NCBI GenBank assembly: GCA_964020155.1
Contig: OZ026553.1
Coordinates: 1,620,479 to 1,684,478 of the forward strand
DNA: 64,000 nucleotides
Direction of reading: 5' to 3'
Source of the DNA: Chondrilla cf. caribensis
Taxonomy: Eukaryota; Porifera; Demospongiae; Chondrillida; Chondrillidae
Within the stretch, counting starts at the first letter, position 1, and each line of letters opens with the position of its first letter. Below the pieces are notes generated by a model, which was given only the letters and a program-made list of their open reading frames with translations, searched no databases and was not told the origin of the DNA. Shown in pieces: positions 39,601-52,544 of this stretch. The translations under genes and the position numbers were made by a program.

Positions 39601-42600
39601 GTGCACGTATAAACTAGATACAACACATGTACCACTGCATAAATTTGATAATTACTCACAATATTCTCAGCCGACAGAGTGCTGCATTCATTAGGAGGAT
39701 CTTCTTCAGCACAATGAGACCTCAAGGAGACGTTCAGACCTTCTGGAACACTTGCTTGGAGTACAACTGAAGAGGAAATACTCTGTGAAGATGGAATAAA
39801 ATTAAATTAGCAGGCAATGCCGGACCTCGTATCCAATGTACCTAATGTATGCAAGGACAGAGATAGAGAGTAAAACAAGGATGGAAATGGCAGCAACTCT
39901 ACCATGTGGACTAACAATGAAATTTCAATCTGGCACGAATGTAATTATACTGAATCATAGGTAGTTGAGTACATGCTTACAGGATGCATACATGGGGGTG
40001 GATAAGGTTGTATTGTGAGCCTTCTGTGAGGTTCTACCGCATGTTACGTATATAGGTTGTAACTGGTATAGATGTTGCCATGGATACAGTCACAGTAACT
40101 ATGACAACACACCTCCTACCTATGCAGCGTGACATGTAGATAGGTACACACACAGACAGTGGATGATGGTGGATTCACTTCATACTGGAGGGAACGTTGT
40201 CTTCAGCATGCGTATGTGAGCTGTATATACCAATCAATATTATTGTAAGTGGCAGTTGTGAGGGCAAATGAAAGTACAAAGTGTGCAAATAACTACTATT
40301 TCCACACTTATCATGACAAGTACTTGTTATTAAAGTTTGCCAGTTAATAACCTAGCAACTCATTGTTCAGGTATAATATGCTGCCCTAAGGTTTATACCT
40401 AAGTTAACATAACACATAACAACATATTATTACATACGTACTATGATATTTTATACACAGTTTATACAAATGACCATTATTCACAGTCACCCCCATACAA
40501 ATTATACTATTTCGATGTCTACATACAGCAATGAAAATCATGCATGCATGTATAGACCTACATACATTGTAATATGCACTTTCAATGGCTGATATTAAGT
40601 TTGAAGAGTCATCACTGATGGTTTCAATGGCAATGTTGGGAAGGATGTCAAGAGTCCGTAAATCATTCTGAAAAGAAAGAATAATGGATTTGATAAGGTT
40701 TAATTGATTAAATATTTCGAAATAACTAGCAAAAACAACTTAGAGGGAGGAATAATATTGTGAGAACAATGGAGTAACTACTATAATTGAACACAGAAGG
40801 GTCTATAGTAGGGGTTTTGATATGTAAAATTCCTACTAGTTGGCACTGCTGTTCAGCAGCATATAACATAGTAATCCAAACTTTGAACTAACACAAAATG
40901 GAAAATACTGGTTTTATCAGCTGGACAAAATTGAACCAGAATTTAATATCCCTGTCTCAGGGCTGCCACGATATATCAATATGTTGATATGTCCTATATT
41001 ATATAAGATAATATATGTGCAATATATACAGTAGACTGTGAACCTTATGTCAACGTGGTACATACTCAATTTATAGGGCATCTCCATAATATTATAATAC
41101 ACACACGGTGGGTGCTATTTGCAAAAGGAAGATTACAAGATGATTACATTCACCACAAAGGCCCAGAGTGAAGTCTTACACTGTGCCCAGCATGGCTCAA
41201 GGCTGATGGATAAATAGCTTGTTTGCTGGAGACACCAGCAATCCTATTTACCACCTTTTGCCAATGACACGACATGTCATATCATAGAAAAACACATCAG
41301 AGTCTGTGAAATTTAACATGCATGAAATCATATTTTACTAAACTCAATGTTTTCAAAGTTCGAAACCTTTTCTCCCATTCAAGCATTTCTTAAACATCCG
41401 ATATCCCAAGGTGTTCAGATAACTGATGTTGTATGAAACTTCATACAGAGAAATTAAACGATGTGTAAGGGTGTTCCATTTTCCATGAAACTTGCACAAC
41501 ATGTTATACATCCTGTTTTAAACTAAAACACCCTCTGGCCAAAATAAATGGGGTTAATCGACTACAAGGGACATAAGTTAGCATTAGGTTCTGCATTATT
41601 AACACATACAAGAGTCATTGTACATTAAAATATATTTGTCACTATATAGCTAAGGGCCATATTCTGTAAATTATCTATGGAGGTTACAGCCACTCCCAGT
41701 CTGCACCCACTTACATATTCAGGACGGGCTCTATTAGCGACAGCAAATACTACAAAAATGGATCTTTCCTGTAACTTGGAGCCTATCATAGACAAGGAAG
41801 GATAATCCTACAACAGACAAGAATGAGAGATTATGAATTGTCAGCAAAGTTGAATTGTGAATTGTAATGAGCATTATTCTGACATAATATCACTTGTGGG
41901 TGACAGTACAAATGATATTAGAGTTGCATACCAGAGTCAGAGGTTCTTCATAAACAGAATCAGCATTCAAATGACACTGACCGTCATGAGGTCGCACAGC
42001 ACCAACAATCTGAATAACAGCAATACAAGAAATTTAACCATTTTTCTCTTTCAAGGACCAATTAGTTTAATAATTCTAAACTAACATTATATGCGCTGAA
42101 AGTATAATTCTGACATTGCCAATCTGTCCCCTTATTAATACAAATCTTACATTTAGAGTCCATGCAGGACTACGTTTGGTTCAGAATTGAACAACACATA
42201 TGAAATACAATCTCCACAAATTATCATTTTATGAATCTTTAACTAGATTTGTTAGTTTAGTCTACATTTATGCAAAATGTTTCTTTTTCCTCAAGTTTTA
42301 AAGCTCCTCAATCTCTTGTTTGTTTGATCATCTGTTTTGTATCGTTATTCTTTCAAAGTGACTTGACCTGTCAAAATTGTTTGTCAGGTTTTTCAGCATT
42401 GGTCAAAAATGTACCCGCCTCAACAGATGGTGCACTTATATTGAATGTGTGATTAATAAGTTTTAGTAACTGTTATGGGTTAAAGTAAATCAATTTTTTA
42501 GCGCTTCATGAATCGCTTTCATGCCGTAGTGTGAATGGGGCTATTGAGCATTTCTCACCTTTCCGTCACCTCCAATGTGAAACTGAGCATCTGACAGATA

Positions 42601-45257
42601 GACAATGATATGCCGGGTAGGGGATGGTCTCCACCCTATGGCCTGTGGCCCACAAAACGACACAAGTATAAACTGGTATAAAATTTAAGTGGACAATTAA
42701 ACCCAATACAAATTATCCAATATTGACTGATTCAGGAATTCAGCACACAAACGATGCAAAATACTAATAAAAAATACAAGTAATACAGAACTTGCAGATT
42801 TCACAGATGAGGTCAATGCATAAAAATCAACCACAGACCTTGTTGCTTATACAACAGCATCAGGATCTCAAATATATTACATGTAAAGTCACATAACTGC
42901 CAAGAATAATTGCATTTATTAAAAGTTACAACCACCTAAATCAAGTGGATTTGTCAAATTCTGTACACATGCAATGGTACACAACACATTGCTCATACAT
43001 TACACTTGTCAATGGGATACCTCTGAGCAAACGGCAGCTTGTAGTAAAGCGTCCAAACCTCCTTCAGGGGAATCCTTGTTAACTGTTGTAACGGTATTAT
43101 TGACAGCCATCTATAATAGAGATCAACATACAATTAGCTGAAATTACAATTAATACTGTACATTGGATTTGACAATAATGAACTCATTTGTTTGATTAAA
43201 CCACCTGGTCCAATAAATCTCACTTTAAACTTTGTAACGTTGGTTGTCAAGGACAGAGCATTATGAAATCCATAACTGAGAACAGGTTCACTAAGATTAA
43301 AATTAAATAATAAAAATTTTAATCGTTGGTAACTTACAGGAAAAATCTAGGAATACAATATGTAAAAAATCAATTCTGAAAACATAAGAGAACACAGTAC
43401 CTGGTAAAGAAAGGTTCTGTTGGTTTATCCACAAAGGTACCAAAGCCAATAGTGAAATCAGAAGATATTGAGTGGATTGTACCAGCTTAAATCAACCAAG
43501 AAGAAATGCTTATTCTCACAATAATAAAGTGTTGATACTATGACATAACACTGTACAGCTCACACACATATGTTCTCAGCAAGAACATTCAGTGTTTGTA
43601 TATCGTCTGTCATTGAGTCCGAAGCATCCATCAGAAAGTAAATGTCCAAAGGAAACTCACTGGCGGGCTTAATGGAGATATTAAACTGCAGTTCTTCTCC
43701 TGTATAGATGAAGAACGGATTAAATGCTGTTGATATTGCCAAGACAATGACATTATTACTAATAATAACAAAGACATGTACAATATTTAATCATTGACAT
43801 TCCTAACCCGGTCTGAGGACAGCTGTGGTGCTCAAGGGTAGCAATTGAACTGAACTATTGAAGGATCCTTCCTATAATAATTGCAGGGAAAAGATAAGCT
43901 GAAACCATCAGTATTCAACAGAATGATACAAACTCATGTAAGCTGAAAATGGAGTTCGTAATTTGGAAAAAAAAGGTGGCGTTACAATGTCCCACTCCTA
44001 CAACATTCATATGTTCAGTAAAAAAGCATGTGATACGTGCAAAGCAGGGAGAACAACGATCTGGTCAGTTATAGGTTAATTATCGTTGGCAGGCTCTTAT
44101 TGATAGTGGAATAAAGGAAGAATAATGGGAAAAACTGGTCATAAAGTAACTGTGGTACTTAGCGGTGTCATGTGATAGAAGTATCACAGGAGTAAAGTAT
44201 GCTAAATAACAGAAACCATTACTCGTGCATGATTCACACATGTACTATATTGTCATGATGGTTCACAGTATTACATAATATTTTGTACAATGTCATATTG
44301 AATATGAAAAGTATATTGAAACTCAAAGTTTGTTATAAATCACAATATCATGAAAAAAGATAAATAAACCTGTCAGTGGCAAATAATATATTCACACAGA
44401 GAAATTGAAAACTAGGAAATTGATATCGTAAACATGCATATTTGGCTTCATAATTTTCGACTTTTATAGTAGAGTTCGGAAATTACAAGTAGTCCTATCA
44501 TTGTCCTTTATATCTTTCTAATGCTCCTATAATCCGAAAGATTTATCAAACAAAGTTGAGTTGAACGCCGAATGCAGAAAAAAATCTTATTGTAATGAAA
44601 ATGCATAGTAAACAATGATGGTATTTTACAAGCAGTGCATATGCAGGGGATTGTGAGTTTCAACAAGCAGAATCATGGAGTCAATACTGCGTTACTCTAC
44701 ACACATGCACTGTATCAGATTGATTATTATAATATTATCATCTGATTCAGTTTAAAATGAATAATTGGTGTAAATTAAATGATATTGTAGCTCAAGTGCG
44801 GACATCTATAATGTGGTTGAAGTACGTCATTTGTTATAATGACGGGAAGTGATGAGCCATGTAAGATATAAAGTCAAGTGCTATAAGGAGGTTGACTGTA
44901 TAACATATTTTTACACATTAAAATTTCTTTAGGAGTTGAAGACGATTTATCTACCATATATAGGTATAAACCTCATAACTGAAGGCAGTGCATGCAATAT
45001 CTTGGTGTATCATGAAAAGACTTTCGTCATAATCTTTAGTGGGAAGTGAGAGAGTTATCAACAAAAAGGTTTTTGCTCCACCATTGTCTTGGCACCAAAC
45101 ACTGTGTCATTAATTGCATTATGTTTACAGGCACGACCAACTGTTCATGGTGCATACTAACTTTGCTGATGTTCAGGTATCCTTGCGGGGACTCTAGGTC
45201 CATGCAGAACTCACTCCCATCACTCTGTGACATACATCTGGGCTGTGTGTATGTGTG

Positions 45258-45317
<60 letters not shown>

Positions 45318-48300
45318 GAAATGTAAAGAAAAAATACAATGAACACAAGTGCAAGACTTATTACCATCCACATACAATAATTGAACATACAAACATAATA
45401 GGATTGTGATTCCCACTGACATACATACGTACATACGTGCAAAAGATGGTGGTAAATCTAGTATTAACAATAAGATTATGTGATCTAATTATATATCCAA
45501 TGACAGCGAGAGGAACGAGTTGCCGTCCATGTTTAGGTGAGGTTGGCATATAGAAATGACCTCTTATGAACCGCACTCGCTGAAATGCACCCTTATAGCT
45601 ACCTAAGTACAACAAACAACCTCACCCCAGGATAACAAATAATTCGACTTAAATAAAATCAGGTTGTATGAAAACTTTGGATGAACCGTCAATGAAGATA
45701 TCACATTCGGCGAAACCTTTGCGCTCGACTTTTTATCCAATTCATATTCTTGGCGTGTTGGAATCAGCCATCTTGCCGCTCAATATAAATTCACTGTTAC
45801 GGTTACGCGTAGGTTACATAACTAGGTGTGCACATAGTGCAGAACCTCGCTTGTATATTAGTGTGGTAGCTATGGAGGGAGGCCAACTTCAGCTTCCATT
45901 TTTATTTTGCTAGGAAAAAGAATCTTTGCTGGTAGGTAGAGTCAGTCTGGGAATGAAATTGAGAAAGTCTATTAACTGTCTTTAAAGCTTTTCACTCATC
46001 GTTAAAGTTTGGGGCAACAATGATCAGTGAAATTACTGTCAACCAGAAAGAAGAATTTTATCAAAATTACCAGAACGGCAACCGTAATACGTGGAAACGC
46101 CATGTTCCAAACAGTCACGCGCATGCCTACACGCACATGTCATGACGTCATACTTTTGCAAATGGCTGACAAGATGGACGCCATCATGGCCGGCCAATTC
46201 TAGGTCCCGAACTACGTAACGACATACCCCACTTACGCCGAAAGGAAATTCGAAAATCGTTATTCAGAATTTTTAGATAACTTGGTTGTTCACGTTTTAA
46301 GAGTTCTGGTAATCGCATAGCGGGAAAAGTGCCACCGTGAAGGAAAGAAATGTGAGTTGCCTTTTCTTAAGCGTTGCGCAAACTCCAGGTTGTCTGTACA
46401 AACGTTCGTTACTTTATTCTGTAGCACGCCGATGCCCGCTCACACCGGCATCGACCAATATCGAATTTCGTTCACGAGCACTTTGAAACTCTCGGCGAAA
46501 GAAAGCACAAATGGGACAAAATCTTAGAATTTTTAACCCGGAAACTAATCAAATGAGTGGGCGCCAACTCTGGGCACCCCTATGCGACGGAAACAGATAA
46601 CCTCGCGGTTTAAACCGCTCGGTAATAATAACTAGTTCAGACAGAGTCTGAAGGGGCTCGCCTAAGCTCGCCCAGTTAGCAGGGGTCAGCATAGATGCGC
46701 AGTAGCTGGCATTGAAAACGCACACATAGGCACTGACTGATGTCTGCAGCATGCATGCTCTATTGAGGCGATTATGCAAATGCCAGCATATCCATAAGTG
46801 CCTGATAGGGTGGCTAAGTACATGCAGTGTGCTGGATTCTGCTGCTGTGCAGTAGTTGCAGTAGTGACAACATGTTTATTCCATGTTGCAGCACAGAGAT
46901 GTCTGTGTTGTACTGAAGGATGATAATGATTTTATAGATGTATTACACAGCATCAAAATGAGTCAATGCGTAAATATAAAACCCTACCCCTACCCTAACC
47001 CTAACCCTATCCTAACTCTACCTTAACTTACTCCCTACTCCAAAAGTACTACACTGTATAGGAAGAAATACCAAATGTTGATAAATGTGTACATCAAAAT
47101 GCACTGATGTCATCTCATTGTGTTAGACAGCTACAGCTTGCCCCATTCAGGTGCATATGTCAGCATGTGCACATAGGGTCTGTCCCATTTAGCAGCAGAT
47201 GTGCCCAAGTAGGAGTACAGGAACAATAGCAGTTGATGTATGCGTGTCGACAACGTTACTTCGCGTTTCTATGTGTGAGACCATACGGCATTAACATGTA
47301 TTTCGAGATTCCTTGTTCCACAAGAGAATCATTCAGGCACAAAAGGTTCAAAAGCATTGATATGTGGTCTAAAGAACCACCTAACAGTTTTAGAATGGTC
47401 AAAACAACGAGAGATCGATGTTTTAACACGTAAGATATAACGCCCGACTCGCCGAAGTAAGACCCTACTCCCCCGGTCGTTTCCTGCCTTTCAGAAGATG
47501 TCCCGAGTGTCCCCGCGTCTTTCTACTTCCAGAAGAATGTTTCATGTGTCTGTCGAACCGTTCGAAGGGGATAATTGCGGCCAATACCAGAATTGGCAGT
47601 CGATCAAAATGACACAGCGTTCCAAAGAAAGAATCGTCAACGTGTTCGAAAATTCGCCTCGATCTTGTCGAAAAGGGCATCCACGTCTTTCTCCAGACGT
47701 ACCGGACGTCATGAAAAGAGTTTCCGTCCTTCAGAGGGTCGCACGATCGCGCCAGACGTCGAAAACGTTGGCCGAATTGTTGGCCTAAATATAGAATACA
47801 TACATATATATATATCCACACCGGAAGCGTAGGCGGGCAGGCGGCCGACTCGCAAGAGAGGGGCTCGCTTAGGCTCGCCCCAATAAGGAAAACGCGCCTA
47901 ATTCCGAACAGTTGGTCACTTACGGTAATACTTTCAAGTAACTATTACTTATAGTGCATATTCTTAACCCTAACATACAGCATTCTTTAGTTTGCTCATT
48001 ATTGACCAGATTAGGTACATAATTGAGATTAATTAGGGAATGTTCGAATGCATCCCCACCTACCTAATATACACGGTATCTATCTATCAGATGAGTGTAA
48101 GATACCAGAAGTCAAAACGGGAATGATAAAAATAGGGTCAATATCACTGTTTTTTTCTGTGACATTCATTCAGATGAACAGTGTGCCAACAATAAATATA
48201 TAGAACACATTTATCACTTCACGTAGACACTGTGACAATAGATTCGGAAATGACATTCTTTGTAATATGTATGGTTATGATTTAAGACAACATTCACAAC

Positions 48301-49442
48301 AGCATGTATTTTACATCTTAATAATACAGCATTTATTGAGAAAGTGTGCCCATGCAGGCACAATAACTAATATTAAGTTTTGATAAGTTAACATAATATA
48401 TAACCAGCTACAAAATCTTGATTTCAACATACCATTTGTGGGTCTGAGCACCAAACACACCCTAGGGTTGACTGGATACACTCCGTACATGACCGGTATT
48501 GGGAGCAATTGGGAGATGCACCTGCAAGTAATAAAAATACCTCATGATACTATTAAAGCAGACATACATGTGTAGATTTAATTACACAGCACAGCCCACA
48601 AAAATTACACAGGAAAGAGCTGTACGCATGAGACTGCTTTAAATATGGCATACAATTTACCAAATATTCAGCAGAATGGTTTCCCAATAGGTTACATTCT
48701 CCAATAGAATCAGATATAAATGCATCAATGTGGTTATTGCATTGAATTTATTACTTCACACATTCATGTACACAATGTCATAATGTCTGAAATTCTAAAG
48801 TGTATAGGTAACTGGTGTTCTATAGAGGATTCAACAACAAAAGTACTCAGTTCAGTACAAACATAGCCCACAATAAGGCAACAGTATATTGTGTGATGGA
48901 CTCTGACAAAGCATTTAGCTGGATACAGTACTATAGCCTCACAAAATCCTCAGGCCTGGGTATCAGCATATTTGGGACAAATGTGTCATATTTAATGGCA
49001 ACAAATTTCCTTATTAATAAGCATAAAGACACTATCCTCGTGCAGTAGAAAATGCTGAGTCTGAAATACATTTACATAAGAAATTACTGACAGGTAGACT
49101 TTTACAAAGTAGAAATACAGAATAATTACCAGTATGTGAAGGACTTCACAAAGTTGCACTCAGAATATAATCTATGAATTTGAAGCTCAGATCACGAATT
49201 ACCGCAGAAGTGTATACACACATGTGCTTTAAGGCAGACTAGTGTTTATAGGTTGCATGTAGAGGATAATAGGCTACCAAACCGCTGAGCTAGGTACACA
49301 ACATAACACACACAAAGTTAACAGACTAAGTATGGCCTGATAAACATTGACAAAACAATAAACCAGTAATATAATTAACATAATACTCACAAGATCCATA
49401 ATATATCAGCAAACTGAAGAACAATCCACCAAAAGGAAACAT
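33610..49442 (-). CDS. Integrin beta subunit, copy B, intact
   Basis: 25 exons (5' to 3'): 49391-49442, 48433-48521, 45162-45242, 43808-43871, 43568-43699, 43401-43485, 43224-43290, 43021-43110, 42559-42642, 41932-42009, 41715-41807, 40566-40667, 39660-39782, 39255-39319, 39091-39172, 38532-38602, 37644-37712, 37473-37554, 37206-37290, 36628-36734, 35912-36007, 35005-35278, 34249-34367, 33788-33853, 33610-33717. Total 2364 bases, 787 residues, all phases consistent, no internal stop. Order: signal peptide [22 protein letters not shown]-like domain (MIDAS DASDSMTDD), EGF modules, beta-tail ([19 protein letters not shown]), helix [18 protein letters not shown], tail with [19 protein letters not shown], the NPxF-type [11 protein letters not shown] and acidic end EDDEDAIEGSEEEVK. 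The NPxY/F motif is the usual talin/kindlin docking type. Compared with A, exon 7 lacks five codons (VPSEG). Alpha partner and ligand cannot be read from this window. Confidence 0.93.
36254..36493. mobile_element. GTATCCTGGTT MITE, unit B ancestral copy
   Basis: Ends GTATCCTGGTTGAG and ACACCAGGATAC. Same position as 18161-18374 in unit A. Confidence 0.75.
38103..38440. mobile_element. GTATCCTGGTT MITE, unit B-specific copy
   Basis: Starts GTATCCTGGTTGAG at 38104; first inner terminus GCCAGGATAC ends at 38344. A further small hairpin (ATATCCTGC to GCAGGATAT, 38353-38422) follows. Unit A at ~20755 has no counterpart, so this copy moved after the duplication. Confidence 0.75.
39965..40190. mobile_element. 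Unit B-specific insertion, unclassified
   Basis: About 225 bp (GTACATGCTTACAGGATGC through GGATGATGGTGGATTCAC) interrupt sequence continuous in unit A near 22385-22400. No termini or coding frame recognised. Confidence 0.5.
44590..45035. other. Unit B-specific stretch, unclassified
   Basis: About 450 bp lie between blocks adjacent in unit A near 27650-27680. AT-rich with a small ATTATTATAATATTATCATC run. No coding frame recognised. Confidence 0.45.
45246..45315. repeat. GT microsatellite at an integrin B intron acceptor
   Basis: A (GT)n run begins within a few bases of the acceptor of exon 45162-45242 when read on the minus strand, so the intron ends in a long CA tract. The same acceptor in copy A has only a short GT run. 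Confidence 0.9.
45826..47886. mobile_element. ~2-kb insertion in integrin B intron 2, unclassified
   Basis: Unit A is continuous here (GGTTATGTAATAAGGTAAAC then ACACCTAATTCCG at ~28435). In B the halves are separated by ~2.06 kb of CG-richer DNA. It contains a telomere-like tract at 46979-47030, two GGGGCTCGCC blocks (46653 and 47858, the second ending at the insertion edge), and a CG-rich part at 47440-47790 open in several frames. A possible donor follows codons ending DRCFNT near 47430 and a possible acceptor CTGCCTTTCAG precedes 47495, but no product is recognised and no termini were found. Confidence 0.6.
46979..47030. repeat. Interstitial telomere-like repeat
   Basis: AACCCTACCCCTACCCTAAC then CCTAACCCTATCCTAACTC: degenerate copies of CCCTAA, the animal telomere repeat, inside the unit B insertion. 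Confidence 0.8.
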
Positions 49443-49709
49443 CTTCCTAGTAGCTACAGAGACGATACAAGTACTCAATAAAAACTCTTGTTGAAAGTAT
49501 GAAATAGGAAGTCAGTGACAGTTGGGCCCATATATAGGCAAACAACACACAAAATGACAACATTATTAAAAGCTATCATAAACACGACATTCTGTAAGTA
49601 TTCTTCCATACTTGTGAGTTGAAAATGTTAATTTTAGTTAGGGTCTGTTAACATTCTTGTGTGGTAGTGATAAATAAGTGGGGCGAGCCTTAATAGGCTC
49701 ATACAGATG

Positions 49710-49905
49710 CAAAGTACGGTGACTTCATGTGTATAATAGATTGCTCTTGAACTCCATAATTATAGATATACCTGTAATAGAGGGCTGCCATTTTTTCAGC
49801 ATCATCCCTGTAATAATAAAAATTATTTTTATCTATAATAATGATTAAAATATTATTATAGAATTCAAGAGCACTTTAGTATACACACAAAGTCGCCGTA
49901 CTTTG
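49710..49905. mobile_element. TACGGTGACTT palindromic MITE (196 bp), unit B
   Basis: Arms of about 55 bases: CAAAGTACGGTGACTTCATG through ACTCCATAATTATAG, returning as ATAGAATTCAAGAGCACTTT through AGTCGCCGTACTTTG. Same element as the split copy in unit A. Confidence 0.8.
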
Positions 49906-50416
49906 TGTCACTTTGCCTTATAATGCACACAATGTCGTGAAAAAAGTCCAAGAATGCAAGCTGCGCTGAAAAGTGACCAATAGTTGTTGAATTAAGTGAA
50001 AGATGGTCTTCTTGTCATCGGTATTTGATTTGATTCTCATGGCTAGCTGACTACATAACTGTGATCATGGTGAATTGACATCCAGAGAAGGAACACTCAC
50101 AGGCTATGGACCTGACTGAATTTATTCCTTACATTCAAATTTTATGCTATTTACTTATAATAATAATTGCATATAATACATATATACATATGTAATTGTT
50201 ATTGCTGCAGTTACAGGAGTTTGTTTTTTGTAATTCTAATATTATTATCATTAATTTTATGTACACAAATACTTTATAATGATAAAAATATCATAATAGT
50301 TATTATTATATTATGTATGTTTGGTAAATGTTATAAAATATGACCTGTATTCATTGTCCACTTATTATTACACACTGCATGTCCACGTGTATGTATGTAC
50401 TACTCTTGCTACTGTG

Positions 50417-50602
50417 TACAGTGAAACCTGCTACAGCAGTGGAACCTCTTTATGACAAACATCTAAAATGCAGAAACCTCTGTAATAAGGACACCATTCT
50501 GTTTCCAGTGTATTCAATGATCTCTGAATTGAGGAAACCTCTGTGATAAGGACAAAAATTGAGGTCCCAATGAATCCATAGAGAGGTTCCACTGTTTTAT
50601 GC
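50417..50602. mobile_element. pogo/Tigger-type MITE
   Basis: Inverted termini CAGTGGAACCTCTTTATGAC and (reverse complement of right end) CAGTGGAACCTCTCTAT, with two internal GAAACCTCTGTAATAAGGAC-type repeats. Terminal style matches 18635-19405. Confidence 0.7.
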
Positions 50603-50885
50603 TGGAATCTAACTCAACTCAAACTAATATTTGAGGACTGTCAGCACTCAGTGTCCACATCTTAGAATTCTTTGCTACTCCCTTGTCAAGTGCTGTAGGA
50701 AGTGAGGTTTGCTTGTAGCAGTCTCCACAATATTTCACTGTGAAAATTATGAATGATTATCTTCTACATATATATATACATCTGACATATCCTCCACGCA
50801 TATGTAGTAGATAAATCCCTCCTTGGGTTGGTACATGGGAAATGTACTCATTGCAAAGACTAATCGACCGAGGGCGCAGTTGTTG

Positions 50886-50960
50886 CGAGTGCAAATTAAT
50901 CAGGATTTGTTGAAAAGTGTATCAACTTAATCAGGATTTGTCGAAAAGTGTATCAACTTC
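50886..50960. repeat. Two-copy 37-bp direct repeat
   Basis: TTAATCAGGATTTGT then GAAAAGTGTATCAACTT twice in tandem. Confidence 0.85.
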
Positions 50961-51049
50961 ATCTGTTCTGAGCTAGTACATGGGAAATGTACTTAAGTCG
51001 GTTCCTTTGATGTTACCTTCAACCAGGATACATATTATACCAAACACAC

Positions 51050-51375
51050 TCCTACTTACCTGACACACTTATGGCAAGTACCTGACACACCCTCCTATCT
51101 ACCCAACACTCCCTTGTAGGAGCATGACACACCTCACTATCTACCTGACACATCCTTGTATGTACATGACACACCTCACTACCTACCTGACACACCCTTG
51201 TATGTACATGACACACCTCACTACATACTTGACACACCCGCATAATAACCGATTGTCCCATGTACACACCTGACATGCCCTCCCTACTTACCTGACACAC
51301 CACCCTACATCCTTGACACACCCTCAAAGTTATCAGCCGCACCCCTGTACACACCTCACTACTTGCTGACATACC
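51050..51375. repeat. Degenerate minisatellite, TACCTGACACACCC units
   Basis: Repeated TACCTGACACACC / TGTACATGACACACCTCACT motifs at ~20-40-bp intervals. The open minus frame (Val-Cys-Gln repeats) is a product of the repeat. Confidence 0.85.
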
Positions 51376-51394
51376 CTTTACTCTTCAGACACTG

Positions 51395-51655
51395 CTAGGT
51401 AGATGGTACTGTGCTCCATGTACCACTGTCTCCAAAATCATCAGGCAAAATAGATTGAGGACTAGAATGTGAACGGCTAAATGGTGTAGGAAAGTGCTGG
51501 TGTCTGGAAGGGCTGACAAGAAGACTATATAGAAATAATTGTGCCCAGGTTGGAATCCCAGTACTGAAGACATTTCCCTGCACCCTTCTCCCAACATCAG
51601 GGACAAGCATGAAGAAGTCATCAAACTTTAGTTCTAAATTCAATGTAACTCTCAA
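51395..51655 (-). other. Open stretch, unrecognised
   Basis: Minus-strand frame with KFDDFFMLVPDVGRRVQGNV and DDFGDSGTWSTVPST. No splice-supported neighbours and no family recognised; may be an exon scrap or chance. Confidence 0.2.
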
Positions 51656-52125
51656 GCAACTACTTAGTCAGTTATTGTAACAGCTGCATGTATTGTGATG
51701 TTGTGATTGTTGTATCTTGTAATTCGTGGGAGCCTTGAAAAGTAACCTCAAGGCTAATTTAAGACTTAAGATTTTCCCAAATAAAATAAGACATCATTCT
51801 ATCAATAGTGAGATTGGAAGTAAATGCATGATATGGACATACATATTTCTCGTAAACGCAACTCAACTTGCTTCAATCACTCATCGATCGCTTCAACTCA
51901 AGCTGCTTATTACTAGCAAAAATGAGGCTATATTTATAGCAAAATTACACATAACGACCTTTAAAGATAAAAGAGTGATACAAAACTTTGAAGTCTGAAA
52001 GTTAAGTGAAAATACTTAAATATGTCTAGGATGTACTTTGAAGAAATGAACTAATGGTGACTACATACAGTACAGGATGCAGAACTAATTATGAACAGGA
52101 AGTTACAATCAATAATAAGTAACCA

Positions 52126-52341
52126 CACTAGACAAACAGAAGGCTCATAAGTGTATCATGCACATGTACTAAGACTACACACTACACATGGATCATGCAC
52201 TAGACAAACAGAAGCCTCATAAGTGTATCATGCACATGCACTAAGACTACACACTACACATGGATCATGCACTAGACAAACAGAAGCCTCATAAGTGTAT
52301 CATGCACATGCACTAAGACTACACACCACAAATGAATCATG
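52126..52341. repeat. Three-copy 72-bp tandem repeat
   Basis: Unit begins CACTAGACAAACAGAAGCCT and ends ACACATGGATCATG. Copies start at 52126, 52198 and 52270. The second and third are almost identical; the third degrades at its end. Confidence 0.95.
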
Positions 52342-52544
52342 CACATAGTCATATTCATACTATCTGACTGTTGTATTGATGGAGAATACTTCACAGTTGG
52401 TACATGTCAAGGAGGATATCCATTCATCACAACTCATTAGACATTCACTAAATTAATTAACCATCACACACACAAACACACCTCACTCAACAGATGTATA
52501 GTTGGTATCATGTACCAACCAAGTTCAGTCCTGACAATCCCCAG

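Larger units (their letters stand above)
32264..50125. repeat. Segmental duplication, unit B
   Basis: Direct-repeat partner of 14396-31225, from AACATGCACTGTGTTAGAA to ATGGACCTGACTGAATT. Carries its own insertions at 38103-38440, about 39965-40190, about 44590-45035 and 45826-47886. Confidence 0.9.

Noticed and set aside
46152..46203. ATG-rich start MADKMDAIMAGQF near a TGACGTCA site
   Set aside because: Stops after 13 codons and no downstream exon could be joined. A promoter fragment is possible but unsupported.
46549..46779. Minus-strand open frame in the unit B insertion (LGEPLQTLSELVIITERFKP)
   Set aside because: No splice context, no domain; overlaps the GGGGCTCGCC repeat block.
51052..51372. 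Minus-strand Val-Cys-Gln rich open frame
   Set aside because: Product of the minisatellite; repeat units, not codons, explain the composition.
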